Below, piece by piece: positions 1 through 9,800 of a stretch of 63,221 nt of DNA. The notes under the pieces were generated by a model. It did not search any database and was not told where the DNA came from. It worked only from the letters and a program-made list of their open reading frames with translations. The first letter of the stretch is position 1. Every line of letters begins with the position of its first letter. This DNA is from an uncultured bacterium (GTDB lineage Bacteria; Verrucomicrobiota; Kiritimatiellia; RFP12; UBA1067): assembly GCA_902764415.1 (NCBI GenBank), contig CACWVU010000010.1:1-63221 (forward strand), written 5' to 3'. The translations under genes were made by a program, and so were the position numbers.

Positions 1-510
1 GTCGCTCGGCAGAAGGTCCTTAACCTCCTGGAACTCGTCGAAGACGACGACGGCCCTGCCTTTGCCGGAGAGCAGCCGCTGCGGCAGGTCGAGGACTTCG
101 GACAGCGCCTCGGGCCCTATAGGCGCGTCAAACGGCTCGAAGGTCAGCGCGGCCTCGCCAGACTGCCCGATCGTCATCTTCGGCCGGAGGCTCTTCAGGA
201 ACGTGCCGAGTTTCCTGAACTCGAACCTGACCGGAGCCAGCCTGCGATACACCTTTGCCGCATAGGCGGAGACGAAGAGGTCGATGGACGGCACCTTCAT
301 CACGTCCAGCGTGACGCAGGGGATCCCCGCCTTCTCGAGGTCTCGGACAAGCTCTGCGACGAGGGAGCTCTTGCCGTAGCGCCTGGGGCCGTACAGCACG
401 ACGCTGGACTGCCCGCTCAGGAAGCGGGAACGGAGGTCCCTGCGTAGCTCGATCCTGTCGTAGAACTGGTCGCCGGTGGCCAGCTGCAGATAGTTGAATG
501 GGTTTTCCAT
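1..510 (-). CDS. AAA family ATPase, 3' end cut by window edge
   Basis: The 170 visible codons start at the ATG complementary to 508-510 and run off the left edge without a stop. The protein begins MENPFNYLQLATGDQFYDR. A Walker A motif GPRRYGKSS lies at about residues 41-49 and a Walker B motif VVVFDEFQE at about 154-162. This matches the N-terminal NTPase half of the ATPase_2/STAND-like orphan ATPases that are common as single genes in anaerobic bacteria; many carry a C-terminal DUF234 or nuclease-like domain, which would lie outside the window. The -10 box ends only about 7 bp before the ATG, so the mRNA is probably leaderless. Cellular role unknown. Confidence 0.8.
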   Translation of the reverse strand, partial: MENPFNYLQLATGDQFYDRIELRRDLRSRFLSGQSSVVLYGPRRYGKSSLVAELVRDLEKAGIPCVTLDVMKVPSIDLFVSAYAAKVYRRLAPVRFEFRKLGTFLKSLRPKMTIGQSGEAALTFEPFDAPIGPEALSEVLDLPQRLLSGKGRAVVVFDEFQEVKDLLPSD

Positions 511-517
511 GGTCGGG

Positions 518-547
518 ATTATACCATTTCTGCTTACGAAAAATCAA
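518..547 (-). promoter_or_regulatory. Promoter of the left-edge ATPase
   Basis: On the minus strand TTGATT (547-542), an 18-bp spacer and TATAAT (523-518) form a sigma-70 promoter, with TGG before the -10 (extended -10). Transcription should start at about 511, next to the ATG at 510. Confidence 0.6.
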
Positions 548-590
548 GTACGAACTTACGAAAATATTCGTAACGAGAAATCTCGTAAGG
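534..590. promoter_or_regulatory. Operator-like cluster of TTACGAA inverted repeats
   Basis: TTACGAA occurs at 534-540 and 556-562, and its complement TTCGTAA at 567-573, giving a palindrome with a 4-nt centre at 556-573. A second perfect palindrome ACGAGA-AA-TCTCGT follows at 573-586, and TCGTAAG ends at 590. The cluster overlaps the -35/spacer of the minus-strand ATPase promoter and lies upstream of the plus-strand promoter at 625. It could be a repressor site, but no regulator is identified. Confidence 0.4.
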
Positions 591-613
591 CATGTGGGGA
601 CAGACCCCATGCC
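591..613. repeat. Palindromic GGGGACAGACCCC element, copy 1
   Basis: CATG-T-GGGG-ACAG-ACCCC-ATG forms a short hairpin. Related copies are at 14892-14916 and 15774-15788. The flanks differ between copies but stay complementary (CATG/CATG here, CAAG/CTTG in copy 2), as expected of a structured REP-like element. Confidence 0.6.
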
Positions 614-624
614 AAATTCGCCCA

Positions 625-653
625 TTGACAGATTCGGCGGGATTTGGTAATAT
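625..653 (+). promoter_or_regulatory. Sigma-70 promoter of the leader ORF and giant protein 1
   Basis: TTGACA (625-630), a 17-bp spacer, then TTTGG followed by TAATAT (648-653). The predicted start site is at about 660, so the ATG at 661 is at the mRNA 5' end. Confidence 0.75.
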
Positions 654-660
654 TCACAAC

Positions 661-813
661 ATGAAATCTATAAGTGTAGATATTTTGCGGGGGGGGGGGG
701 GCAAACATAACAGTTTTCCCGTCCGCTCGAAAACTACACTTAAATTCGTCATCCAACGTCCAATGTCCGAGGTCCAGCTGTCGCAGCTTGGACTTTGGAC
801 ATTGGACTTTTGA
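661..813 (+). CDS. Leaderless upstream ORF (50 aa) with G13 tract
   Basis: An ATG at the predicted transcription start opens a 50-codon frame beginning MKSISVDILRGGGGKHNSF. The Gly run is encoded by thirteen consecutive G (689-701). No family is recognised; the peptide may matter only as a translated leader. With 13 G the frame ends at 813, 27 bp before the ATG at 840. With 12 G it would read to a TGA at 836-838, one base before that ATG and overlapping the mini-ORF ATG-AAA-TGA at 835-843. With 14 G it would stop at 708-710. Three paralogous or neighbouring accessory genes have similar leaders (44507, 55666, 57060), which supports it being real. Whether it is translated is untested. Confidence 0.5.
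   Translation: MKSISVDILRGGGGKHNSFPVRSKTTLKFVIQRPMSEVQLSQLGLWTLDF
689..701 (+). repeat. Poly-G tract, 13 nt
   Basis: Thirteen consecutive G inside the leader ORF. Long G runs are classic slipped-strand hotspots, and the length here sets where the leader ORF stops relative to the giant gene. The exact count may be unreliable in an assembly. Confidence 0.85.
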
Positions 814-817
814 CGTT
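755..817 (+). promoter_or_regulatory. Stem-loop in the leader of giant protein 1
   Basis: AACGTC and TCCAATGTCC (755-768) pair with GGACATTGGA and GACGTT (797-817); inner AGGTCC/GGACTT segments extend the pairing. The hairpin ends 9 bp before the GAGGAG ribosome site at 826-831. Ribosomes on the leader ORF would stop in its 3' arm (13 G) or read through it (12 G). Confidence 0.5.
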
Positions 818-839
818 CTTGGCTTAGAGGAGCAATGAA

Positions 840-3800
840 ATGAAAAGGAGTAGCGATATGAAGAAACTCGCATACGGTTTCGTTATGGCTTTCGCGGCAA
901 TGGCCGCGGCAGATGTGTTCGCGGCGGGAACGCTGCCGCCTGGATATACGGAGATCGAGTATATCCAGGGCCCTGGCAACGCCCGCATCGTCACCGACTA
1001 CATGCCGCAGCCGAACACCGACAAGATCGAGGCGGTGGTCGAATGTCCGGCGAACACGATTGCCGCGAATGTGAACCAGGCCATCTGGTGCGCGCGCGGG
1101 AACGGCCTGTCGGTGGACTCTTGGACGCTGTTCATTCTCGGCACTCAGTTTCGCTTCGACTACATGCCCAGCGGGAACGCCGTCTCCCTGACTCCGGACT
1201 TTACGATTTCCACCGATACGAAGTACACGATCACCGCCGAGGACAATACGGTCACCTATTCCGCCGACGGGTCAGTGCTGCAGACGCAGTCGACCCCGGC
1301 GTATTCCTACACTGCCGGCAGCGTCCTGGCGCTTTTCGCCTCGCACTACAGCGGAATCAACGCCAACTTGGGCAACTACGGCAAGCACAAGCTCTACTCC
1401 TTCAAAGTCTGGCGGTCGGGCGATCTCATCCACTACTTTGTGCCATGCAAGGACTCGGGCGGCGTGGCGACGCTCGTCGACATCTGCAACAACCCGGCGA
1501 CGCTGACCAAGAGCGGCACTTTCACCGCCGGAAGCGAGGGCCACTACTACGAAGATTCGCTCTTCCTGTCGGACGACGAGCTTGCAGTCTCCGGCTTCCC
1601 CGACCTGTACGGTTCGCCGACTCCGGCATACGGCGTCCATACGGGGCTCTCGGCGGGAGACACGGTTGCCGTGTCGTGCGCCTCCTATACGAACACCACC
1701 CTGATGATCGAGTACATCTGCACGGGATGGAAGCTCTTTAACGGCGCCGGCACCGAGGTCTCGAACGGAACGGAAACGGCCTCCGCGGCCCGCACTCTCA
1801 AGTGGCAGTGGGCCCCGCGCGTATTGTCCACGATATCCGATGCGACGCTGCCTGTTGATGGCGCGGCCTTCCATGTCGACGCCTCCATGCCTTCGACTAT
1901 TGATACGATCGAGTCCGACGGGAAGCAGCTGGTAACGGCCTGGCGCGACGCGGACGGCGGGACGATGAAGGCGACTGCGGGAACCGGCAGCAGACCGTGG
2001 ATTGTTACGAACGACGGACTCCCTTACGTGGATTTCGGCGAGCAGAGGAGCGGCACCCCTCCGTCATCATCCGACTTGTCCGGCTATCTCGCCTGGTCGT
2101 CGCGACTTACTACCATTCGCGAGGTCTTTCTCGTGTACAGCGACTATCCCGGCTCCGCCCACTCGTTCTTTCTTGGCGACGGCAGCGGCGACACATATCA
2201 TTTTCATCGCAACCAACTGAAGCTCTTCAACAACCAGTATGCCAGCGCAAACGTCAAAAACGGCCTGAAAGAGGTCGATGGCGTCGAACGCACTATTGAC
2301 TACGAATTGCCGAGCGGCTTCCACATCATCCATTTGCGAACGACGGGCAATGTTACCGCCAGTAGCTTTGCGCGTGACCGCAGCAACGTCAACTATGGCG
2401 GACAGCGTCTTCAGGAGGTCGTGGTCTACACGAGCACCTTGACGGACGCCCAGGCTGGATCCGTCTACAGATATCTGAAAGCAAAGTGGTTCCCCATCAA
2501 ACCCGACACACTTGTAATTGACGGAAGCCCGGAACAGGTCGGTTCGCCAGACCCCGCGTACGGCGAGCAGACAAATCTTGAGGCAGGAGACTCCATGGTC
2601 GTTTCCTGCGGCGCGACGGTGCTGACGAACGGGACCACCGAGATCATCTACAAGGGGTGGAAGCTCTACGACCAGACTTACAACCTCCTTACAAACGGAA
2701 CGGAGACGTCATTCACCTATACCCATCCGAGCCCGGCGGCGGGACGAATGTTCGAATGGCAGTGGAAGGTGCGTCCGGTTGGTGCAGACGCAACGGATCT
2801 CCTTCCTACGCTCTGCATGACGTTCGACAACCAAAGCCTTGCAAACACCGGCACGGGGACGGCGACCATGACCAACGAGGGGACGCCGACCTACGTTCCC
2901 TCGGCTGACGGCTACGCCCTCGATGCGGGCGTATACACGCCGTATGGCACGCTCTCCAGCGTCTTCGCGGCGAACCGCGACTCCTCCATCGCCATTGCCG
3001 CGACGCTCGGAACCAGGTCGACCGGCATCCTTGTCAGCTTTAGAAATAGTAGCAATGGCAGCACTTACCTTGTGCTCCGGCGCGGGAACACCGCCAATCA
3101 GGTAGTCCTTACCGAAAACACCTCCACCACGCCGCTCATTACCGTAAACAACGTCGATAACGCCGACACCGACTACCACCTCTACGTCATGAACATCCTC
3201 TCGAGCGGCGTCGATCTCTACGTCGATGGCGAGTTTGCCGGGACGACCGCCACGACGCCCCGGGCGAGCTCGTTTGCCTGCTGGCAGATTGGCAGCCGGC
3301 ATGGCGGCGCCAGTTCCGGCGAGGCCAAGTATGGCGGACTTATCGATGACATCCGAGTCTATGCAAGTGCGCTCAATACCGATCAGATGACGGCGCTTGG
3401 CCAGAGTCTCGGAATCATCTCTCCGATTAAGATACTGCCGATTTCCGAACAGGTTTGCACGATAGTCGATACGCCGAAGCCGGGGTTCACTGTCACAAAT
3501 GTCGAGACCGGCGCGTTTTGGGACTTCGGCGAGGGTGGCGTCGCGTCCGGCGAGACACCATTCGATGTCGCGTATAGCTTTACGAACGGATATGGCACCG
3601 TGACCGCGACCGGCAAGGTCGGAAGCGAATACGAAGGCGAGTCGGCCAAGCGCAGCTACAACCTGAACAATGAACTGCTCGTCAACGGAGGGTTCGAGTC
3701 TGGCGATTGGGCGCCAGGCTGGACGGCTTCGGGAAACTACGCGAAGATTGATACTTCGTCGAGCGCATACGGCCCCAACCAGACCACGACCTTCATCTCC

Positions 3801-6800
3801 GGAAAGTATTGCGCGATTCTACAGATGCGGAACGTAGCGACGCAGGTTTTCACCAACGACAGCCCGTATTGCGCCGAGCTTTCGTGGAAATGCAAGCAGC
3901 GCAGCGGCTACTCCGGTGTTCCCTACGAGGTGACGATTGACGGCAACCGGATCTTCTATGAAGATTTCCCGACATCTACCAGCGAAGTCCACTACCGGAC
4001 GGTCGAGGATGTCGTGCTGCCGCCCGGCGAGCATACGCTCAAATTCGAGACCTTCGCGACCGCCGACCGGACGCTCTTTCTCGACGACGTTTCGCTCAAA
4101 ATAGTGTCGAAGAGGTACGTCGCGGCTTTGCCGATTCCTGATCAGGTCTGCGGCTTTGTCGGCGGCTGCCGTCCCGAGTTCACGGTCTCGAATGTCGTCA
4201 ACGCGCAGACATGGACGATCGGCGGCGACATCGTGAGTGCGGACTTCGACGTCACCTACTCCAACAATGCCGATCCGGGCGTCGCGACGGTGACGGTGAC
4301 CGGCAAGGGAGAACTTGCGGACAATGTGTTTACCACGACCTTCAACGTTTACCGGCGCGTGAAGTCCATCACCTCCACCAATAGCCAGTACATCGACACC
4401 GGCATCGTCCCGGGCCCGAATACCGCCGTCGAGATGTACTTCAACACCACCAACAGCGTGGACAACACGGCGTACTTCGGCGCGGGCGCCTACAACGCCA
4501 ACAACAGCTACGTGTTCTATCCGGCCGGCGGATTCTACTATTTCCGCGGCGCAGGTACGACAACGGGCTTGCAGACTGAGCAGGGTGTCGATGGCTTCGT
4601 CTCCATCAGCACCAACGCCGCGGACAACCTCCACTTCAGCCTCGGCGGAAACGCCGTCACCAAGACCGTGGCGCTGACCTACGCCGGGTCGAACAAGCTC
4701 AACATTTTCGCGTCCAACAATGGCGGCAACAGGTCCAAACTCACGCTCTACTCGTTCAAAATCTGGCAGGACGGCAAACTCGTCCGCGACTTCGTTCCCG
4801 TCCGCGGCAATGCTGTCGGACTCTGGGATTTCGTGACATCCACCTTCTTCGGGAATGTCGGCACCGGAGTTTTTGCCGCGGGGCCGGACGAGACGGACAT
4901 TGCCGTCGCGCGGATTCCCAACCAGTTCTATTCGGGCACCGCACTCGAGCCGTCGGTCGTCGTCTCCAACCTCGCAGGCACCGCGCTGCTCGTGAAGGAC
5001 GTCGACTACACCGTCGCCTACGAGGACAATGACGCCGTCGGGACGGGCAAGGCGATCGTGACCGGCATCGGCGCGTACGGGAGCGTCGTCACCAACACGT
5101 TCGCAATCTATTCCGCGCCGACCGCCGCGATGCCCGCGTCCGCCTACGTCCAGCACGGGCTCATGAACCACTGGGACGCCATAGACAATGTCGGGACAGG
5201 TACATTCGATCCTACGGCGAAGACCTGGAAGGACCTCAAGGGTAGCCTCGACTTCGCGCTTAACGGCAACGCGGACTGGGGCGAAGGATTCCTCGAGACG
5301 CATGGCTATTCCGGCGCGGCGCCGGGCAAGACGGGCAAGTACCTCACGATCGACGTGAAGTACCGCAACACCAAGCCGCGGCGCGGCATGATGTTTGCCT
5401 CCGGCTACTCCCTGTTCCGCGTGCTTTGGAACCGCTCTATAAACCAGTTGTGGTTCCACCAAGCAAACAATGAAACCCGCAACACCCTGACCGGCCTGGA
5501 TGCCGCCGGCACGACCTACGACTTCTCCGTCGTGTATGGCGCGGGTGGTGGCGGGAGCGATGCGCCGATGCTGTTCTACGAGAGTGGAGTCCCGCGCACC
5601 ACCGGTATCAGCAACCAGAAGTTTCAGACTGCCGATTTTGGATGGATCTCCAGCTTCCCGAACGCCACCATCGGCGGCGGGTCGGAAAACCAGTGCAACT
5701 ACGAAGGGCGCATCTACTCGATTCGCCTCTACGACTGCCCGCTTTCGGCGCGTGAAATCGCCTACAATGCCGCAGTGGACAAGGTGCGCTTCGACGGCGT
5801 CGCGCCGGCGGAGGCGTTCAACGCGCCCGACATGCGCTGGAACGCGACGAGCGGCAAGGTCGAGGTGTTCATCGACCTCAGCACGCTGCATGGCGATGGT
5901 ACGCTCTCCATTAACGGCGGCGGCGCGAGCGCATGGGTGAGCGTCGGCGACGAGGTGTCGATCGTCTATGCGCCGGCGACCGGCGAGAAGGCGTTGGAGT
6001 GGTTTGGCCTGCCGGACGGCGCGCCGCGCTCCGCCGACCTCTTCACCGTCAACTTCACAGCCGAGGCGCCGGTCGCGGCGAAACTGCAGATGCTCAAGAA
6101 AATCGACATCGCGCGCGCTCTCAACGCCGACCCCGGCATCGAGGAGGGCTCGGGATCCTTCAACGACGGGGTCAACAGGTACTTCATGCCGGTGAGCTGG
6201 AACCGGACTCACAGCGGTGCAGGGCTCGGGACCTATTCGACGACGAGCGACGAGCGCGGCTGGCATTATTTGAGTCCCTACCAGGGCCCTGCCTTCTTCC
6301 AGGAAGGGCTTGCCCTGCCCGCCGGCAACTACACGCTGACATTCGACCACGCCGCGAACAGCACCGACCACACGATCTACTCCTGGCAGCTCGTCGACAC
6401 GAACAATGCTGTCCAGTCGATTTGCAACGTCACGAACGAGATGCGCATCTACGGGACGTCGTGGCACACCGTGCAGGCCGACTTCACGGTTGCCGAGGGC
6501 GGCATCTACAAGCTCCAGACCGTCAAGATCGCGGTCGGCGCGCACGGCAACTGCTATTCGCTCTTCGACAATGTCTCGATCACGTCCGACACCGACCTCC
6601 ACATCGAAGTCGAGAAGTGCTACCCGTATTTCGGAGAGGCGCAGGTGCGGCCGCCGGTCGTCGTCCGCGACGACGACGGCAACATCCTCACTGAAGGGGT
6701 GGACTACGAGCTACTTTACGGCGCGAACAATTCGCCCGGCGTCAATCTCTACAACGCGGTCTCGCTCCGGCACGGCAACGGCTATGTCGCGGCAAAGGGC

Positions 6801-9800
6801 ATTGGTGCCCACCATGGCGTCGCGGGCGCGAACTTCCGCATCGGAACGCCGATCTACGTGAAGCCGGACGGCCTGCCTTCAAACGGCGGCACCTCGTGGG
6901 CGGACGCGGTCGATTTCGCGACGGCGCTTAACCTCGCCGCTGCTACGAATATCAACCACGAAATCTGGATCGCCGGCTCGAACGTGCTTGCGTCTGCCGC
7001 GACTGAGAAATTGTTCTATGGCAACAAGATCTTCCGCGGCGGCTTCAAGGGGACGGAATCGACGATCGAGGAACGCGAACCGGGCTCATACTCCGTTATC
7101 GACGGCGACGGCCAGTTCTCGGCCGTGGTCTTTAGAATCAGCTGCAACGCGCATTTCGAGCGGCTCCACTTCCGCGGCTCGCCGGCAAGGGCGGTCTCCA
7201 AGACCGGCTGGACCGGCGACGTCTTCGTTGACGACTGCGTCTTCGAGGAGAACGGCAACGCGCTTTATGTGCGTGGTCTCGACAAAACTCCATACGACGA
7301 GGGCTCAGTGTATGTCAAGGACAGTATTTTCAAAAACAACTCCTCGACGGACGCGGCGGACGGCGCGGCGGCAATCTATTCCTATCAGACCCGGCGCGTC
7401 TCGGTCGAGAATACGCTTTTCTACGGCAACACGCTCGCGACCTCGTCGAAGGTAAAGACGAGCGCGATCTACGCGAACAACTCGGCGGTCGAGCTCAAGG
7501 AGTGCGACTTCATTGGCAACATCGGCAGCGGCGTGACCTACGGCACGGTGCGCGCGTCGGGCATCAACGCGTTGAACAAAGTCGAGAACTGCCTCTTCCG
7601 CGGCAACCAGACTGACGGCGCGAACGGCGCGGCGGTGATGATTGAACATTCCTCGGACGCGGGCCGCACCGAGATTGCCAACTGCACCTTCACGGCGAAC
7701 GCCAACGCCACCGCGGGCGGCTGCGCGGGCGTGAAGGGCGTGAAGGGCCAGATCGCCGTCCGCAACTCGATCTTCTTCGGGAACGGCGTTGACTTCGCGG
7801 ACGGCGCCAACGCGTCGTTCGACGTCGACTACACGCTCCTCGCGGACGACACCGGCGCGACCTACTCGTTCGTCAACGGCGTGTCGAAGCTTGGCGACGC
7901 GATGACCTATGGCGACCCGCTCTTCGCGGCGGCGGACGACTGCCACCTTCTTTCCGAAGCGGGGTATTTCGACTCGGACGGAAACATCCACTACGCGGCG
8001 GCGGGCGTCCGCTCGCCGGCAATCGACGCGGGCGATCCCGAGAGCGACTTCTCGCGCGAGAGCGCGCCCAACGGCGGATGTGTCAATCTCGGGCGTTACG
8101 GCAACACCGAACAGGCGTCGCGCACTCCTTCCGCCTCGCCCGAGGTTGTCGGTGCGCCTACGGTCACGTGGGACGACCCCGACGGCTACTCAATCCCGAC
8201 CGTCTCGTTCACGATGGGCGGGAGCGGCTCCTACACCGCGCATGGCGTCGTCTACATCTCGACCGACGGCGGCACGACCTGGGAGGATGTCTCCGGAGCG
8301 ATTGGCGGACTGGTCAACGGGCAGACCAAGACCTTCTTGGTCCCCGTTTACTACATCCCCGGCGACATCATCCAGGTGAAGGTAGTGGTCTCCGGCGCGG
8401 GGCAGACGAGTGAGTCGACCGTGGCGAGCTCCGACGTTTTGGGGACGCTTCCGCCGTGGTGGGGCAAGAAGGGGCCCGACAACGTGATTCACTTGCGTCC
8501 TGGCGCGATTGGCGGCAAGAACGACGGCACGAGCTGGTCCGACGCGTTCACTTCGTGGGCGGACGCGCTCGCGGCGCTGACGTCGCTAAGGAACGAAATC
8601 TGGATTGCCGGCGACATCGCGCTCAACGCCAATCCCGCGACCTTCGCCTTTGCCGTTCCGACCGTGATCCGCGGCGGATTTACCGGCGCCGAGACCCTCC
8701 CCGGCGAGCGTATCGCCGGCGCGAAGTCGACACTCGACGGGCAGGCCGCCTATACGGTCCTGCCGTTTTCCAATGCGGCGGGGGTGCCCGTCGTCCTCGA
8801 TGGCCTCAGGATATTCAACGGTGTGCGCGGCATCGTCAAGACTGGCGCCGGCGACCTCTCGATCCTCAATTGCGAGATTGTCGGCAACCATACATCGTCT
8901 GCCGGCCAAAACGGCATCGGGCTTTCGCTTACGGGAACCGCCGATGCCAAACTTGTCATCTCCAACAGCGTCGTTTCCGGCAACTATGGCACTGCCACCA
9001 ATGTTGGCAATGGCCAAGGCCTCTATGTCACGGCTTTTGGCTCCGTCCTGGTCACCGACACGACGTTCCTCACCAACGGCCTCGCCTGGACCGCCGCAAA
9101 CCTGTGGAACGAGGGGCGCGACGGACAGTATGGCGCGGCGATCTACCTCAACAACACTCCGGCGACCATTTCGCGCTGTGTGTTCCGCGGAAACCGCGGC
9201 AGCTCCTACTACACCCGTGGCGGCATCGTGCGCGTCGTCGGGACGAGCGGCGGGACGCTCTTCGACCACTGCGTCTTCGCCGGCAACGAAGAAGACTACC
9301 ACTGGCGCGACGAGACTGCGATTCCAGTCGGCGGAAGCAACGGCGGGCAGATCGCCATCAACTTGGCCGCAGAGACCGACCGCGTCATCATCAGCAACTG
9401 CACGCTTGCCTGCAACTTCTCGGACAACTCGAAATCCGCCGCCGGCGTCACCGTCGCAAAGGGCACGGCCGTGATCAAGAACTCGATTATCGCCAACAAC
9501 ATCGTCCATTCCTCCAACTCCGGCGGCGCGGACCTTGCGCTGATGGCCGATGTTGCTCATGCCGAGGTCTCCTATTCGCTTTTGTCGGCCGATGGCCCGT
9601 CTTCGTATTCGTCTGTAGTCGATGGCACCCTTTTGTTTGGCTCGGGTGTTAGGTTCGGCAATCCCGAGCTTGTCTCATCCACCAATGACGTCAGCGATCT
9701 TCTGGTCATTATCAGCAACGCAAGAAAACTTCGCCAGTTCGACAAGACGAAGCTCGACGAGGTGCTGGGCATAGACGTCCATGCGCTTTCGTCGACAGGC

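Noticed and set aside
3819..6602. 927-codon open frame on the minus strand inside giant protein 1
   Set aside because: It is the antisense shadow of a high-GC gene; the product is Arg/Val/Asp-rich without domains, start signal or export motif, while the plus frame has clear LamG domains.
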